64,000 bases of DNA from assembly GCF_037975245.1 (NCBI RefSeq), contig NC_092565.1:5467999-5531998 (forward strand), read 5' to 3'. Shown here piece by piece: positions 50,401 through 62,400 of this stretch. Position 1 is the first letter of the stretch; each line of letters starts with the position of its first letter. Under the pieces are notes generated by a model. The model searched no databases. It had not been told where the DNA came from and saw only the letters and a list, made by a program, of their open reading frames with translations. Origin of the DNA: Apostichopus japonicus. Taxonomy: Eukaryota > Echinodermata > Holothuroidea > Aspidochirotida > Stichopodidae. The position numbers and the translations under genes were made by a program.

Positions 50401-53400
50401 TAATCATTCATGTAGCCATTTTTTTTGTGGTAACGAGCAAGGATATTGCTGATTTTGTTACATCATGAAGTTTACCTTTGGGATGGAAAAGCACCATTGA
50501 TATTCCAATTAATGAAGAAAACAATATCCTATGGTTCCTGTAAATTTCAGAATGTTTATAAAAAGATGATAAAGAGATCACAAGCCCAAGGATGGATAAT
50601 TACTTTTTGGTAAATTTTTACAGATCAGTGCTTTATCTGAACCAAAGAATCAGTACTCTTTCATCTTTCATATCATCCATGATTTCGTCAGTAAATTCAA
50701 AATGATTTTAAGTCGATGCAAACAGAGCATAAGCATATTTAATTATCGTTAACTGCTATTTTACTAATAAACTTTACAGCTCCTTGATCTGATTCAAAGC
50801 ATCAGTGGCAGTCCATCGTTTTTCTTAAAGAATAAACAGCAAAAACTGGCAAAAAACAACAAAACGAATACTACTCCTTTGATCTTTTGATATTTTCAAA
50901 ATGAATTAAAATAAGGAAAAAAAAGGTTGCAAGTCGATTCATGTAACAAGGAGTTACAACTTTCACAAGTGTCATTACGGTATCTGATCCCTACGGATCA
51001 GTTGTGTATTCCGTCATCACCTCAAATTTTTATGGTTCGTGTAGTGACTTCAGAATGATATAAAAATATCTGAAATAGATAGTATTCTGTATTTAACGAA
51101 TGAATAAGTATTCCATATTTATTTCATAATAATAAAATCTTCTGACTGATGTCATTTTGAAAATGATTTATGAAAGAAATGAAACCAGATCACAAAGCAG
51201 AAGTGATTATAGTTTATCTGATCCAACAGGATCGATAATTGATATTCTCCTTATCTTAAACCTTCGAGTAATCATTCAAAAATGATGCAACCAGATCATA
51301 AAATCATAAGCAATTATTTTTGCTGTTTATTAAAATGTTATTAATTAATCATTTAATTAATCGTTTACAGCTCTTGCTTAATCTAATCCTTTTCGTAAAT
51401 CCTTAATCTGATAAAGAAGGGTTAAAATATTGATAATTGTTTTTTTATACTTTTGTTACAAAAACAATACATTAGCACTGATTGGCAATAGGGGTGCACC
51501 AGATTTGAAGAAAATTTGTCCAATCCAATTTTCCGGCCAGATTTGATTTGGGAGAAAAAGCTGGTTATACCCTGTCATGTTGGTTGATATGCCGTAGAAC
51601 AGGGGTTCCCTAAGTGGGGTGCATGAACCCCCAGGGGATAAAGTTAGGGACACCCTGCCGTAGAATATGCCAGACTACATACAGTGTAGTTTAACACTTT
51701 AGCCTACAAACAGCAGGGTTCTAATAATAGTTTTCATTTCCTCTCTCTCGTTATTAAACATAAACCGCTAAATACCAAGAATAGAAAGGGGGAACAAATT
51801 GTAGACTGTTACATCGACACACTCCTTCCATTACAGAAATTGTAGCGTTACGTAAAGTTACGGGTAAATCCGGCTGGGATGTTTTGAATGAATCCAGCAA
51901 ATCTGGTATAAATTCGTATTAATCTAATATACTTTGTTAATCGATCACTTTAATTTTCACAATTATGGTCGCTGTTTAAGAAATAGCTATTGTTTATTTA
52001 CGAAAATGGAAAAAACAAATTGTACATTGGATTCAAAGATTGCATAAAAGATGGCAAAAAAAAAAAAATCTGGTATCAATTATTTGACGTGTCAAAGCCA
52101 GTTCATCACTAATCGATTGATATATCGTTAATAACCTTTATTATAAATACAATGCTAAATATTTGTTAAATTAATAATTCAAGCTGCTGCTTAATCTGAT
52201 CCAAAGGATCAGTATATTAATATTCCTGCCTCAAAAAAACAGAAAGTGAAAAACAAAAGTTTTTGTTTATACCCACGAATATGAATCTGCATTTTAAATA
52301 TGAATGAAATAAGATGCCGAGTTTTGGACGTTGCCATTAATCTATTTGCTCATCATCTGACACGAAAGGTCGATGATACTTTTGCTGGTCGAGTTATATT
52401 TTATTCCTACGTTTATCAATTTTCGATCTTTAAACGTGCAACGATGTCAACGTTATCATCGTCAAAACCGCGCCAAAAATTGTTTGTTCGTCCAAAATTC
52501 CAAATATAAAACGCATCTATTTTATAGAGTGCTGTTTGTCATGAGTTTGAGCGAGATATCTCGCCCGTGTGATCTTATCTCAGAAACCAATTGACTGATC
52601 CTCCTCGTCATACAAGATAAGATTGTTTTTTTGTTAAATTCCATTTGTTTCATTATTTATTCCATTTCCGGTCGACAGCACCGCGTACGACACCAGCCTG
52701 ATGAGTAATATACAGAAGTTGTTCTCGGAGAGGATTGAGATATTCAGCAGCGTGGAGTTTTCCAAGGTCTCCGTCCTGACGGGCATCATCAAAATAAGTC
52801 TGAAGGTAAGGTCGACCTACCTAGGGACATGTCCTGGGTATGATGTTAAACTGCATCCAGGCAGAGTGGGGAGGCTGTGTGTGGGGTTAGTCAGTCCCAG
52901 GCTTACGTCTTATAAAAAGCACACTAGAAGCCATTATTACCTACAATGCGACTGGCAGGTCGGCGCCATAAAACCGAGTGGGGCCCATGGGTTGGGTTTG
53001 GGAGCAGTCTGCATGGCGGAAATGGCGTTGTTGTTCTAAGGTTTCTACGGTATTGAAGGCATGCAGCAGCACCAGCAGTAGGTGTACGTGTAGTAAAGGG
53101 CGGTTGTACATGATAGTATATTCCGGCCAGCTGCATCCGTAGCGGAGTGACGTCCCAGCTGATTATTAGTCTAAAATTCTCTTGTATATATATATACACA
53201 AGAGAATGCCGACGGTTCTATGAGGACTATGGCAAAGCAGCAACAACAACCTAGGGACGTCGTAATTTTTTCTCGATCCACTTCTCTACGATGGCCAGAG
53301 ATAGACAAAAAAACTTGGTTGGAAACAAAAAGGGCCAGATAATATAAATCTGACTAACCATTAGACCGAGAAATGTGTATAGGTTAGGCTGGGTGCAATG

Positions 53401-56400
53401 CTCAAGCCAAAGGCTTTTACTGTTATTGAGACCGAGTACCCGGCCCTGACTAATATACTTGGGTATCGTTTTTACCATCCACCCATGTGCTGTAATATCC
53501 CTAACGACCATATTTGTGTGTCTCAGGGAGGGGGAAGGAGGGGGAAGGAGGTGGGAAGCATGGATTACGGTTGGATGTGGAACTCAACTGTTTTTCCTTC
53601 TGCCCATTTTATTTTTATTTTTTATCTGGCAATTTTACTGTAGATACTGTAAGATTGGAATCTGCTTATGAAGACCTCTTTTTCCCTTTTACTTTGATAT
53701 TAACATCTCATTTCAGAATTCCTTGTTAGAACCTTTTCAGAGATACAATCGCTGAAGGCTCTGCCTTTTCAAGTAACTCACAGGAATTGGAAAGATATAT
53801 TATGATAGAGTGGAAGGGGGCAGGGGGGGGGCAGGGTGCATTGATTGGGAGAATGCTTTGAGACTAGGATTAGAATGCTTGTTCAAGGTGACCATGATTT
53901 TGACTTCCTCGCCTATTCTGCGGCCAGACCGAGATTAACTTCCTTGCATGCAGTGCAATGTGCCTTGAGAGTCGGAAGGCACGATCCAATCGGGCCAAAA
54001 ATGCTGCCGTAGATAGAAATTGCTGTCTCCTTATGATTTTTATTATTTTTGTTTACCCTTGAACCTATTTTTATTTTGGCCTAGCTTCAACCCTCATATC
54101 TAGTCTATGGCAGATATGATACTAGCCCAAGGTTTAATACCAAAGAATGTTGTATGAGGAGTTTGGTCCGTGTTAAACAGTGTTAACCGCATCTCACCCA
54201 GAAAGGTCGTTATGCGCAGTGACTACCGGGTCATTATTAATACGAGAAGTTAAGTCTTTTATGTAAACCTACCAGCATCTCTGTGTTCATCTTAGCCAAG
54301 TCAAGCTGTATGTGTGTCTTCAACCAGAAGTCTATTAGCTTGTGGCCTTCTGTGGTATCTTGTGTTAGTGTCAGTGTCTGACCTCCTGGAAGCAACGAGA
54401 AGCTACAGTTTCAGTATGAAAAAAAATCATTTTTTATGGAACGTTTGAAGAAGCGTTCAAAAGTCAAAATTGTAATTCCTTTACCAAATAGAAGTTTTTT
54501 TACGGTTCAGACTTTGACAATTTCAGTATTTTTCCATTTTTATAGCAAAGACAAAAATGCATTGCATCTATGTTGTAAATATTGGCAGTTATTATGCACA
54601 CATGTCTTAATTTATGCTCCCAAGTACTCTCGCTCGCCATGCCCACCCCCACCCTGGCTCCTACACCCAAATGAAGAAGAAATTATACCTTTTCTATGAA
54701 ACCTGCAAAGCTTTTTCTCATTCATTTATATTTAATATTTTAGTGACCAAGCTCTGTGGACATCTCTTCTCTAAGTTTATGCAATATTGCTGCTAATTTT
54801 TAATATCCTTACTATAAAAGTACTATTTTTCAGTTCAGACATCAGCCTATTTTCTGCGCTACAATAAAACAGTGTGTTAAATATTTCACCCTATTGTCTT
54901 TGATGCAAGGAATTGGTTATATCAGTAGCTGGTTAGTTTGTGTTGTGTTTTGTATTTCTGACATGTTTGTCACTTTTCATCTTCCTTCTTAATCTTCCTT
55001 AAAATTGATGTAAACTATAAAATTTGTACTTTCTCTACATTTTTGCATACATTGTCCCCAAGAAAGAGAAAAAAACATGGATTGAGACTAAAAAAAGATT
55101 TTTTTCTTTATCTGTTTCTGGCAGACGTTTCTGGAGTGCGTCCGTCTCAGGACGTTTGGCCGATATGGTCTGCAGCAAATTCAAGTTGACACACAATACC
55201 TAAACCTTTATCTCTGGAGATTCGTTATCGACGAAAAGTAAGTATGTTTCTGTCAAGAGGTATATCTGCTACTCACAGGCCACTGCTCAGGTACTCGTGG
55301 GTAGCGGCTCAGTTACTCGTGGGTAGCAACTCAGTTACTTGTGGGTAGCGGCTCAGGTACTCGTGGGTAGCGGCTCAGGTACTCGTGGGCAGCGGCTCAG
55401 TTACTTGTGGGTAGCGACTCAGTTACTTGTGGGTAGCGGCTCAGGTACTTGTGGGTAGCGGCTCAGTTACTCGTGGGTAGTGGCTCAGTTACTCGTGGGT
55501 AGCGGCTCCGTTACTCGTGGGTAGCGACTCGGATACTTGTGAGTAGCGGCTCGGTACTCGTGGGTAGCGGCTCAGGTACTCGTGGGTAGCGACTCAGTTA
55601 CTCGTGGGTAGCTGCTCAGGTACTCGTGGGTAGCGACTCAGTTACTCGTGGGGAGCGGCTCAGTTACTTGTGGGTAGTGGCTCAGTTACTCGTTCCCAAC
55701 AGCTCAGATACTTGAGGGTAACAGTTCAGGAGCTGTGGTAGCGGCTCAGTTAGTCTTTAATAACAGCTGAGGGGCTCGTGGCAACGGCTCAGTTAATCCT
55801 TGTGGGTAACAGCTCAGGAGCTTGTAAGAGTGGCTCAGTTACTTGTGGATAACAGCTAAGTTACTAGTTCACAGTGGCCCAGTTACTTGTGGGTAACAGC
55901 TCAGGGGCTTGTGATACTGTAGCAGCTCAGATACTTGTGGGTAATAGCTCAGGGGCTGGTGGTAGCGGCTCAGTTACTCCTTCACAGTGGCTCAGAGACT
56001 CATGGGTAACAGCTGAGAGCTTGTGGTAGCAGCTCAGTTACTCGTGGGTAACAGCTCAGAGGCTCGTGGTAGCGGCTCAGTTACTCGTTCACAGTGGCTC
56101 AGAGCCTTGTGGGTAACAGCTGAGAACTTGTGGTAGCAGCGCAGTTACTCGTGGGGAACAGCTCAGGGGCTCGTGACAGCGGCTCAGATATTCGTTCACA
56201 GTGGCTCCGATACTCGTGGGTAACAGCTGAGGAGCTCGTGGTAGCAGCTCTGATACTCGTAACAGTCGAGTGTTTCTACTCATTGATGCAATTTACATAT
56301 TTGCTGCCTTGTTTGCTTTGGCTAATGACAAAATCTTATTGTGTTTTTCTGCTGGTATTTCGTGACCCAGACCAGAAAAAACGTACCCTTTGTTTGAAGG

Positions 56401-59400
56401 TTATCTTCAATCTGCAGCTGGGAAATTAAAAAATCTGTGCAATAAAGAGAATTGAGAGACTGTTAGTTTAGTGGATCTAATCATTTTTTGTCTATAATAC
56501 GACAAGCAATTTTAAAATGCTGCACCACTAAAGACAAATACGACCAACCAATAGAATCAACCGGGAATATTTGATGTAATTCCGAGCAGAGTTTCTTCAC
56601 GTTTAAACAAGAAAATTAGTAAATAAACAGAAATTGATTGCGTACCGTTAAACCCGAGTAGAGGCCAATATGATGGATTTGATAATCAAAATGATTCTTA
56701 GTATATAAATTTTGATTGTTTGAGAAATAAAATGGTAGACATTATTATTAAGCAAATTGCTGTTATGTATCTCTCAGGTCATTATCTCCTGGGTTCATGA
56801 AGGTTATTTCTGTGTGCTACACAAGATAACAGCACTTTGAATTACATTCGTGGAAGACAGTAGCTGTCAAATACTATCCTATTACCCCACATCAACCCCC
56901 TCCCCCACTCCCCCTCCCGCTCTCATAGATATGAAAAGTTTATTTGGATTGACAAACTCATTGGTACCCATTGTTCAGACTATCACTATATTGCAAAGAC
57001 CTCTTTGACAGGATCCTGTTACCATCTAAAATACTGTAGCCACTATTGTATATTAACAGCTGGTTAGCCAGAGAGATAACTAGAAATTGTGGAAGTGGGT
57101 GGGGGGGGGGTAGGGGAGTTACAAAATGAGAAGTGGATTTGAAAGAAATAATAAAAATAATGTGACTCTTGATCATGCAAAGCAAAAACATACCTTACAA
57201 TCTAGCAAAGTGTTACAAAAAGAAGGAAAAGTAGAAAGAATATAATATAATAGCATAGCATATAAAACCATGTTCATATGTAAAGCCTCTCCACCGACAA
57301 TTAGCCTCCCTCCCCCACCCCCTCCCCCACCCCACCCTTCTATTCTCATCCCATTCCATCTCCTCCCCTTTGTCCTCCCTCCCCTTTCATCCTGTCCCTC
57401 TCCCATCTCATGTACTTCAATTTCAATGGAACCATAGTCTTGCACAAAATTGAACATGCAATTTTAGGAGATCACAAAATGGCAGCTCATTGAAGGTAGC
57501 TTCAAACCTTCATTATATCTGCCAGAATATAGAGATAACATCCTTAGCTTTTAGGAGGAGGAGAAGTTACTCATCATAAGGCATCTAATCAAATATTGTT
57601 GAGTAAACGGTTTGGTTTTGCCTTCCATGCACCTTTAATTTAAAACGTTTGAATCCAAAGGGAGAACTTTTTCGGAAGGAGTCGAGTTCAAAAATTGTGT
57701 TTTGCTATTTATTTGTACAGCACAGTACAGCACAGCACAGTACAGTAATATGTCATTACTTGAGCCTTTGGCTATAAGCTTCCACTTTTATTAATCACAA
57801 GGCTGTGTGCTGTTGAAAGCATAATTGTCATGCATAAGGTTTGATCCTGTGTTACCATGGAAACATGCAGATGTGCTGGTACAGGGTGTCATAAACCTAC
57901 CCTCATCTTTTTCTTTCGTTCCAGTGGAGGCTCGTGAAATGCCTACAGTACCGACGAAGCCCAACAATTATGCGTTGCTTGAGTTGTATGCAGTTGTGCG
58001 TGTGTGTGTGTGTGTGTCTGCTGTGAGAGCTAAAAGCTACTCAAAATCAGTTGTTGGAGTAAGGCTAGGTTTCAAGTTGACATACTAGTGACCTGACATT
58101 TAGATAAAGATATAGATGTGTATGAGGGTTTTGATTTAAATTGCATTGAAATATGTTGGAGAGGTGCCAAACTGGTTAAAACCAGTGAGTAAACCATCCA
58201 GCCAGTTCACCTTACACTGACCTGTCACTTGTACATTGAATATGTTTTAAAGTCTTGCTCCCTATAACTTGAACAAGGTGATTGGATAGAATTATGAAGA
58301 AGAAATTTGAAAGGATCAGTAATGATTTTGCTAAACACATAGAACCTTGTGGTGTTTGATCCCCGGCTGTGCTTCTCTTTAATAGGGATCGTCTGCCTTC
58401 TGCTCAAATGGATCCGTCAAGAACTAGCAAATATTTCAATGGGATCGTGTCTGTAATGTCGATCATCGCAGCCACGATTGCCTAAAAACTTCCAGCTGAT
58501 GTCTCCTCCTCTTCCAAGTTTAATAGACCGAAAAAAGCTGGACACAATTTTTTGGGGTTATGGTACATGATGGCTTTAAGTCTAGTGTTATGCTCTCATT
58601 AACACCTGTATCGACTAATTGTATATAGAGTCAAGCAGGCGTTCGACTTCCATATCACATGCATATTCATGAATATTGATTTATGCAAATAACACCATAT
58701 TGAAAGTGACCTTCACCACGTTAGAGCCAGTACCAGTAAAACTGTCAGTCATAACCTTGTTTATCATTTTTTTACGGAGTAAGAACAGGGGTCAAAGAGA
58801 GATTCCGAAAAATATTGCACAGTGTCAGAATGTGTGCGAGGCGTGTTCTTAATACTCTGAAAGAAAGCCAATGCCCTTGCACTGGAAGGAAAATTAAAAA
58901 TAGATGGAACAAATCAAGTATGAAATCAAGTGGTTAGTGTATAGGATATCTTCTATATTTTAATGTGTGGAGATCGTCTTTATCTTTTGTCTTTTCTTTA
59001 TATGTAAAAAGGGTTATTATATTGTGTCATTTCATGAAGTCGAGTCCTCAATGGTCCTCGGGGCCGGATTAAAAAATTGAAGGCAGAAGTTCCATTCCGT
59101 TGATAAATCAAATAGCAGCTTAAAAACTTGCATTCTTTCATTCAAATTGTGAAGCAAAAATGCAGAAAATCCAATATTTCTTTTTGTTAAAGCAGAAGAT
59201 TAGACATTTGTAGCAGTAAAAAAAAAAAAAAAAAATCAAATTTTTGAGCGAAAGTTCGGGGAGATTATAATGCTCAGCCCACTGCATCCCAAGAAATTGT
59301 CCCATATGGATTTGGTATGATTTTTTAAACGCAGGCAAAAAGTTGTGCCTGTTTCACCTACATAATAACTTTTGTTACAAAGTGTACAATAAAATTAATA

Positions 59401-62400
59401 AACATCATTACCAGACCCACAGCAGAGGGCAGGGGGCGCAATGCGGAACTTGACGTCTGGTATATTGATTATGATATTGGTCCTGGTGGCAATGCATTGT
59501 GGGAGCATACTTGACACTGTGGTTTTTAACAACCAGTATTACCTCGGTATTTTTTTTGGGTCGTAGGAAGTCTCTAAGAAGTAACAAGAGTTCGTAGATT
59601 GGGAGTTTGTTATAAATCCAGTAGTAGAAGTGGACAAATATCTACTTGATGCTCTCAAAGAAAAACTCTAATAGTTTCTTGTACAACAGCACTCCTTATT
59701 CGTCAATTATGAGGGATGTCTTATTTCTCTACATTTTTCTAATAATAATTATATATATATATATATATATGTATAAATATATATATATATATATACAATA
59801 TATATGTTTATATATATGTATATGTATATATTTATGTTTATATTTATGTATATATTTATATTATATTTTTGAAAGACACAGTGACTTGAGACTCTTGAAA
59901 CTTCAAATTTAAACAATCGTTATAGCAACAGCTTGTTAAAACTTGTGTACCATGACAGTGTCGTTCTCATTGCTTGAATAGTTTGATGCCTTGCTGAGTT
60001 CTTATTGAATCTCTTTGTGCCTGCTCTATAAAGCTTGAAAGGAAATAAAACTTGATGTTATATCACATTTATTAAAAAGTAAAGTATATTATATATATAT
60101 GTTAAAGCTTTAACATGTATATATATATATATAATATACTAGTGTCCAATACTATGCTGTATGAGCATACATACATTGATAATGTGCTGTTACTGCATAC
60201 AACAACACTATCTGCTGTTAAAGTGTCCATTAAAACAATGTTGTATAAGCATACATTGAATGATAGTGTACGGTTACTGCATACAACGACACTAGAATGG
60301 AAAATACTCTTAACACTAGATGTAACACTTTCACTATATCTGCTGTTTGGGATTTAATACTGTGTCATTCAATTATAAAGACCACAGATAATCCTTTCAT
60401 TGTGAATGCTCTGTTTGCTCATTATAAGTATACTCTAATTAGTATTCAGTAAGGGGGTTATCAGCAGCTGACCTGATTAGTACAGTGTTTTCTGAAGTTA
60501 TTGCCTAGATCGGGAATTTGTACCTGTTCAATCAGGAACAAAGCTTTACACATTACAAAAAACAAAAACAAAAAACTGAATTTCTATTGAAATATGAGTT
60601 CTGTCTAATGGGGGTGGGGGGAGGGGGGGGGAGCTCTCTCTCTCCCTGTCCCTTTCAGTGCAGCAATGGCTTCATAGGGGTCATTACTAGCTGAGGGCTG
60701 GATCGCTCAGTTCATGGTAGAGCATTTTACTTGCAAGTCGTTAGTCTTGTGTCATTTAACAGGGGTTTGGCGCTGCCCGGTTGAGAAGGCACCAGTTTTC
60801 TGATGGGTCGCAAATGGTTGAATGCATATCCAGCCTTTTGACCCATCAGCGCTTTCTTAGAAGGCAGTGAACTGGTAGCAACTTATGCCCAATCTGCACC
60901 CTGGGCATTAATATAGTCATTTTATTTTTTTCGAAAATCAGTTTAGATTGTCTGACCTTTGTTTGTGTTCTTTTGTTGTTGTTGTTGTTTTTCTTTATTT
61001 CTGAATTACCCCCTCTCTCATGGAACATGGGTGACTCTTATATTGATATCTGAGGATGAAAGAGTAGGTAAAATTTTGTACGATTTTGTGAAGCGCTTTG
61101 AGATCATATCTTTGATGTAAAGCGCTATATAAGAATAAATTATTATGATTATTATTATTAAAATGAGACTGATTTCTTTGCATCTGTTTCTTACAGAATC
61201 GTTCACGTGATGTTGGATGAGATTGTTGGAAGCACCGTCCACCGATGTCTGGAGCCCGTCCTAATGGAGGCCAGTGTAAGTTACTAGATAATGAACATTA
61301 ACTAAAGACTGCATAGAGATGAATTTTGGAAAAGTTATGGATGGTCAGTTTATCCGTCCAGTTGCATCGGTATATTACTTTGGTTATTAATAATGGCAAA
61401 ACTTTTGAATATAAATATTCTGCTAATTCTGGGAATTTTGAAAATTCTGGATATTTAGAGAGATATCAGAAAAGTGTAAAATAAACTGCTTGATATGGAG
61501 TACAAAATGCTAGTGTAGGTAAATATATAATAGGCGGAGCTACTCACAATTGGATCATAGCAGGGTCAAAGGTGAACTGAAACAAAAAAAGACTATGAAA
61601 AGACACATTAAACATAAACAGATGGACAACCATTTCTGGAATAAGAAGATGTGATTGGACATGACGAACATATAGAAACGAGACAGATAAATGCAAATTG
61701 GGCGTTGTGGTCAAGTGGTTAAGGCAGTGGACTTGTGATCTAAGGATTACAGGTTCGAGCCCTGGCCAGATCATTGCGTTGTGTCCTTGGTCAAGGCACT
61801 TTATCTCCATTGCCTCTCTTCACCCAGGTGTATAAATGGGGACTTGCGAGGTGACTTGTAAATATAGTTACGTGCCCCGGTTTGTGGCTGCACCCTATGA
61901 GAAGTCCCCCAGGGGACACGTGGCTGTGGTGCACTGTGGTGCCCCAGGAGAGATTGTTTGAATTGTGCACACTTTGGTGTGTAGGTGTGACAAGTTACCA
62001 ATGACCAGGGCTAAGTACAGCGCGGCGAGACTTTATTGTAAGTTGCGCTATATAAGAACTGTTAATTATTATGATTATTATTATAAAATTAATAGAGAAA
62101 ATGGCTAAGCAGGACCAGCAATAATGCAAATACAAAGTTAAACAAAATATAACTAAAAAAAAAACAACTTTGGAGAAGATCCTGGTAGGATCAATCTGTC
62201 AGACACTCTAACTTCGGAAAAATTTTTAGGAACTTTACAGTTGATGTTTGCCCTTGAATATGGTACATAACTGGAATAATTTATCAGGGGAAATTGTGGA
62301 GAACAGTCCTTTTTTTTCAGCCCTGGTACAGACAACTTTCTTGAGATATCACTACAGATTGGATAATGGGCACCCATGTAATATTGACTATTTTTAAAAA

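Noticed and set aside
61692-61770. Functional tRNA gene
   Set aside because: A and B boxes are good, but the acceptor stem does not close and a SINE body and tail follow, so it is a SINE head.
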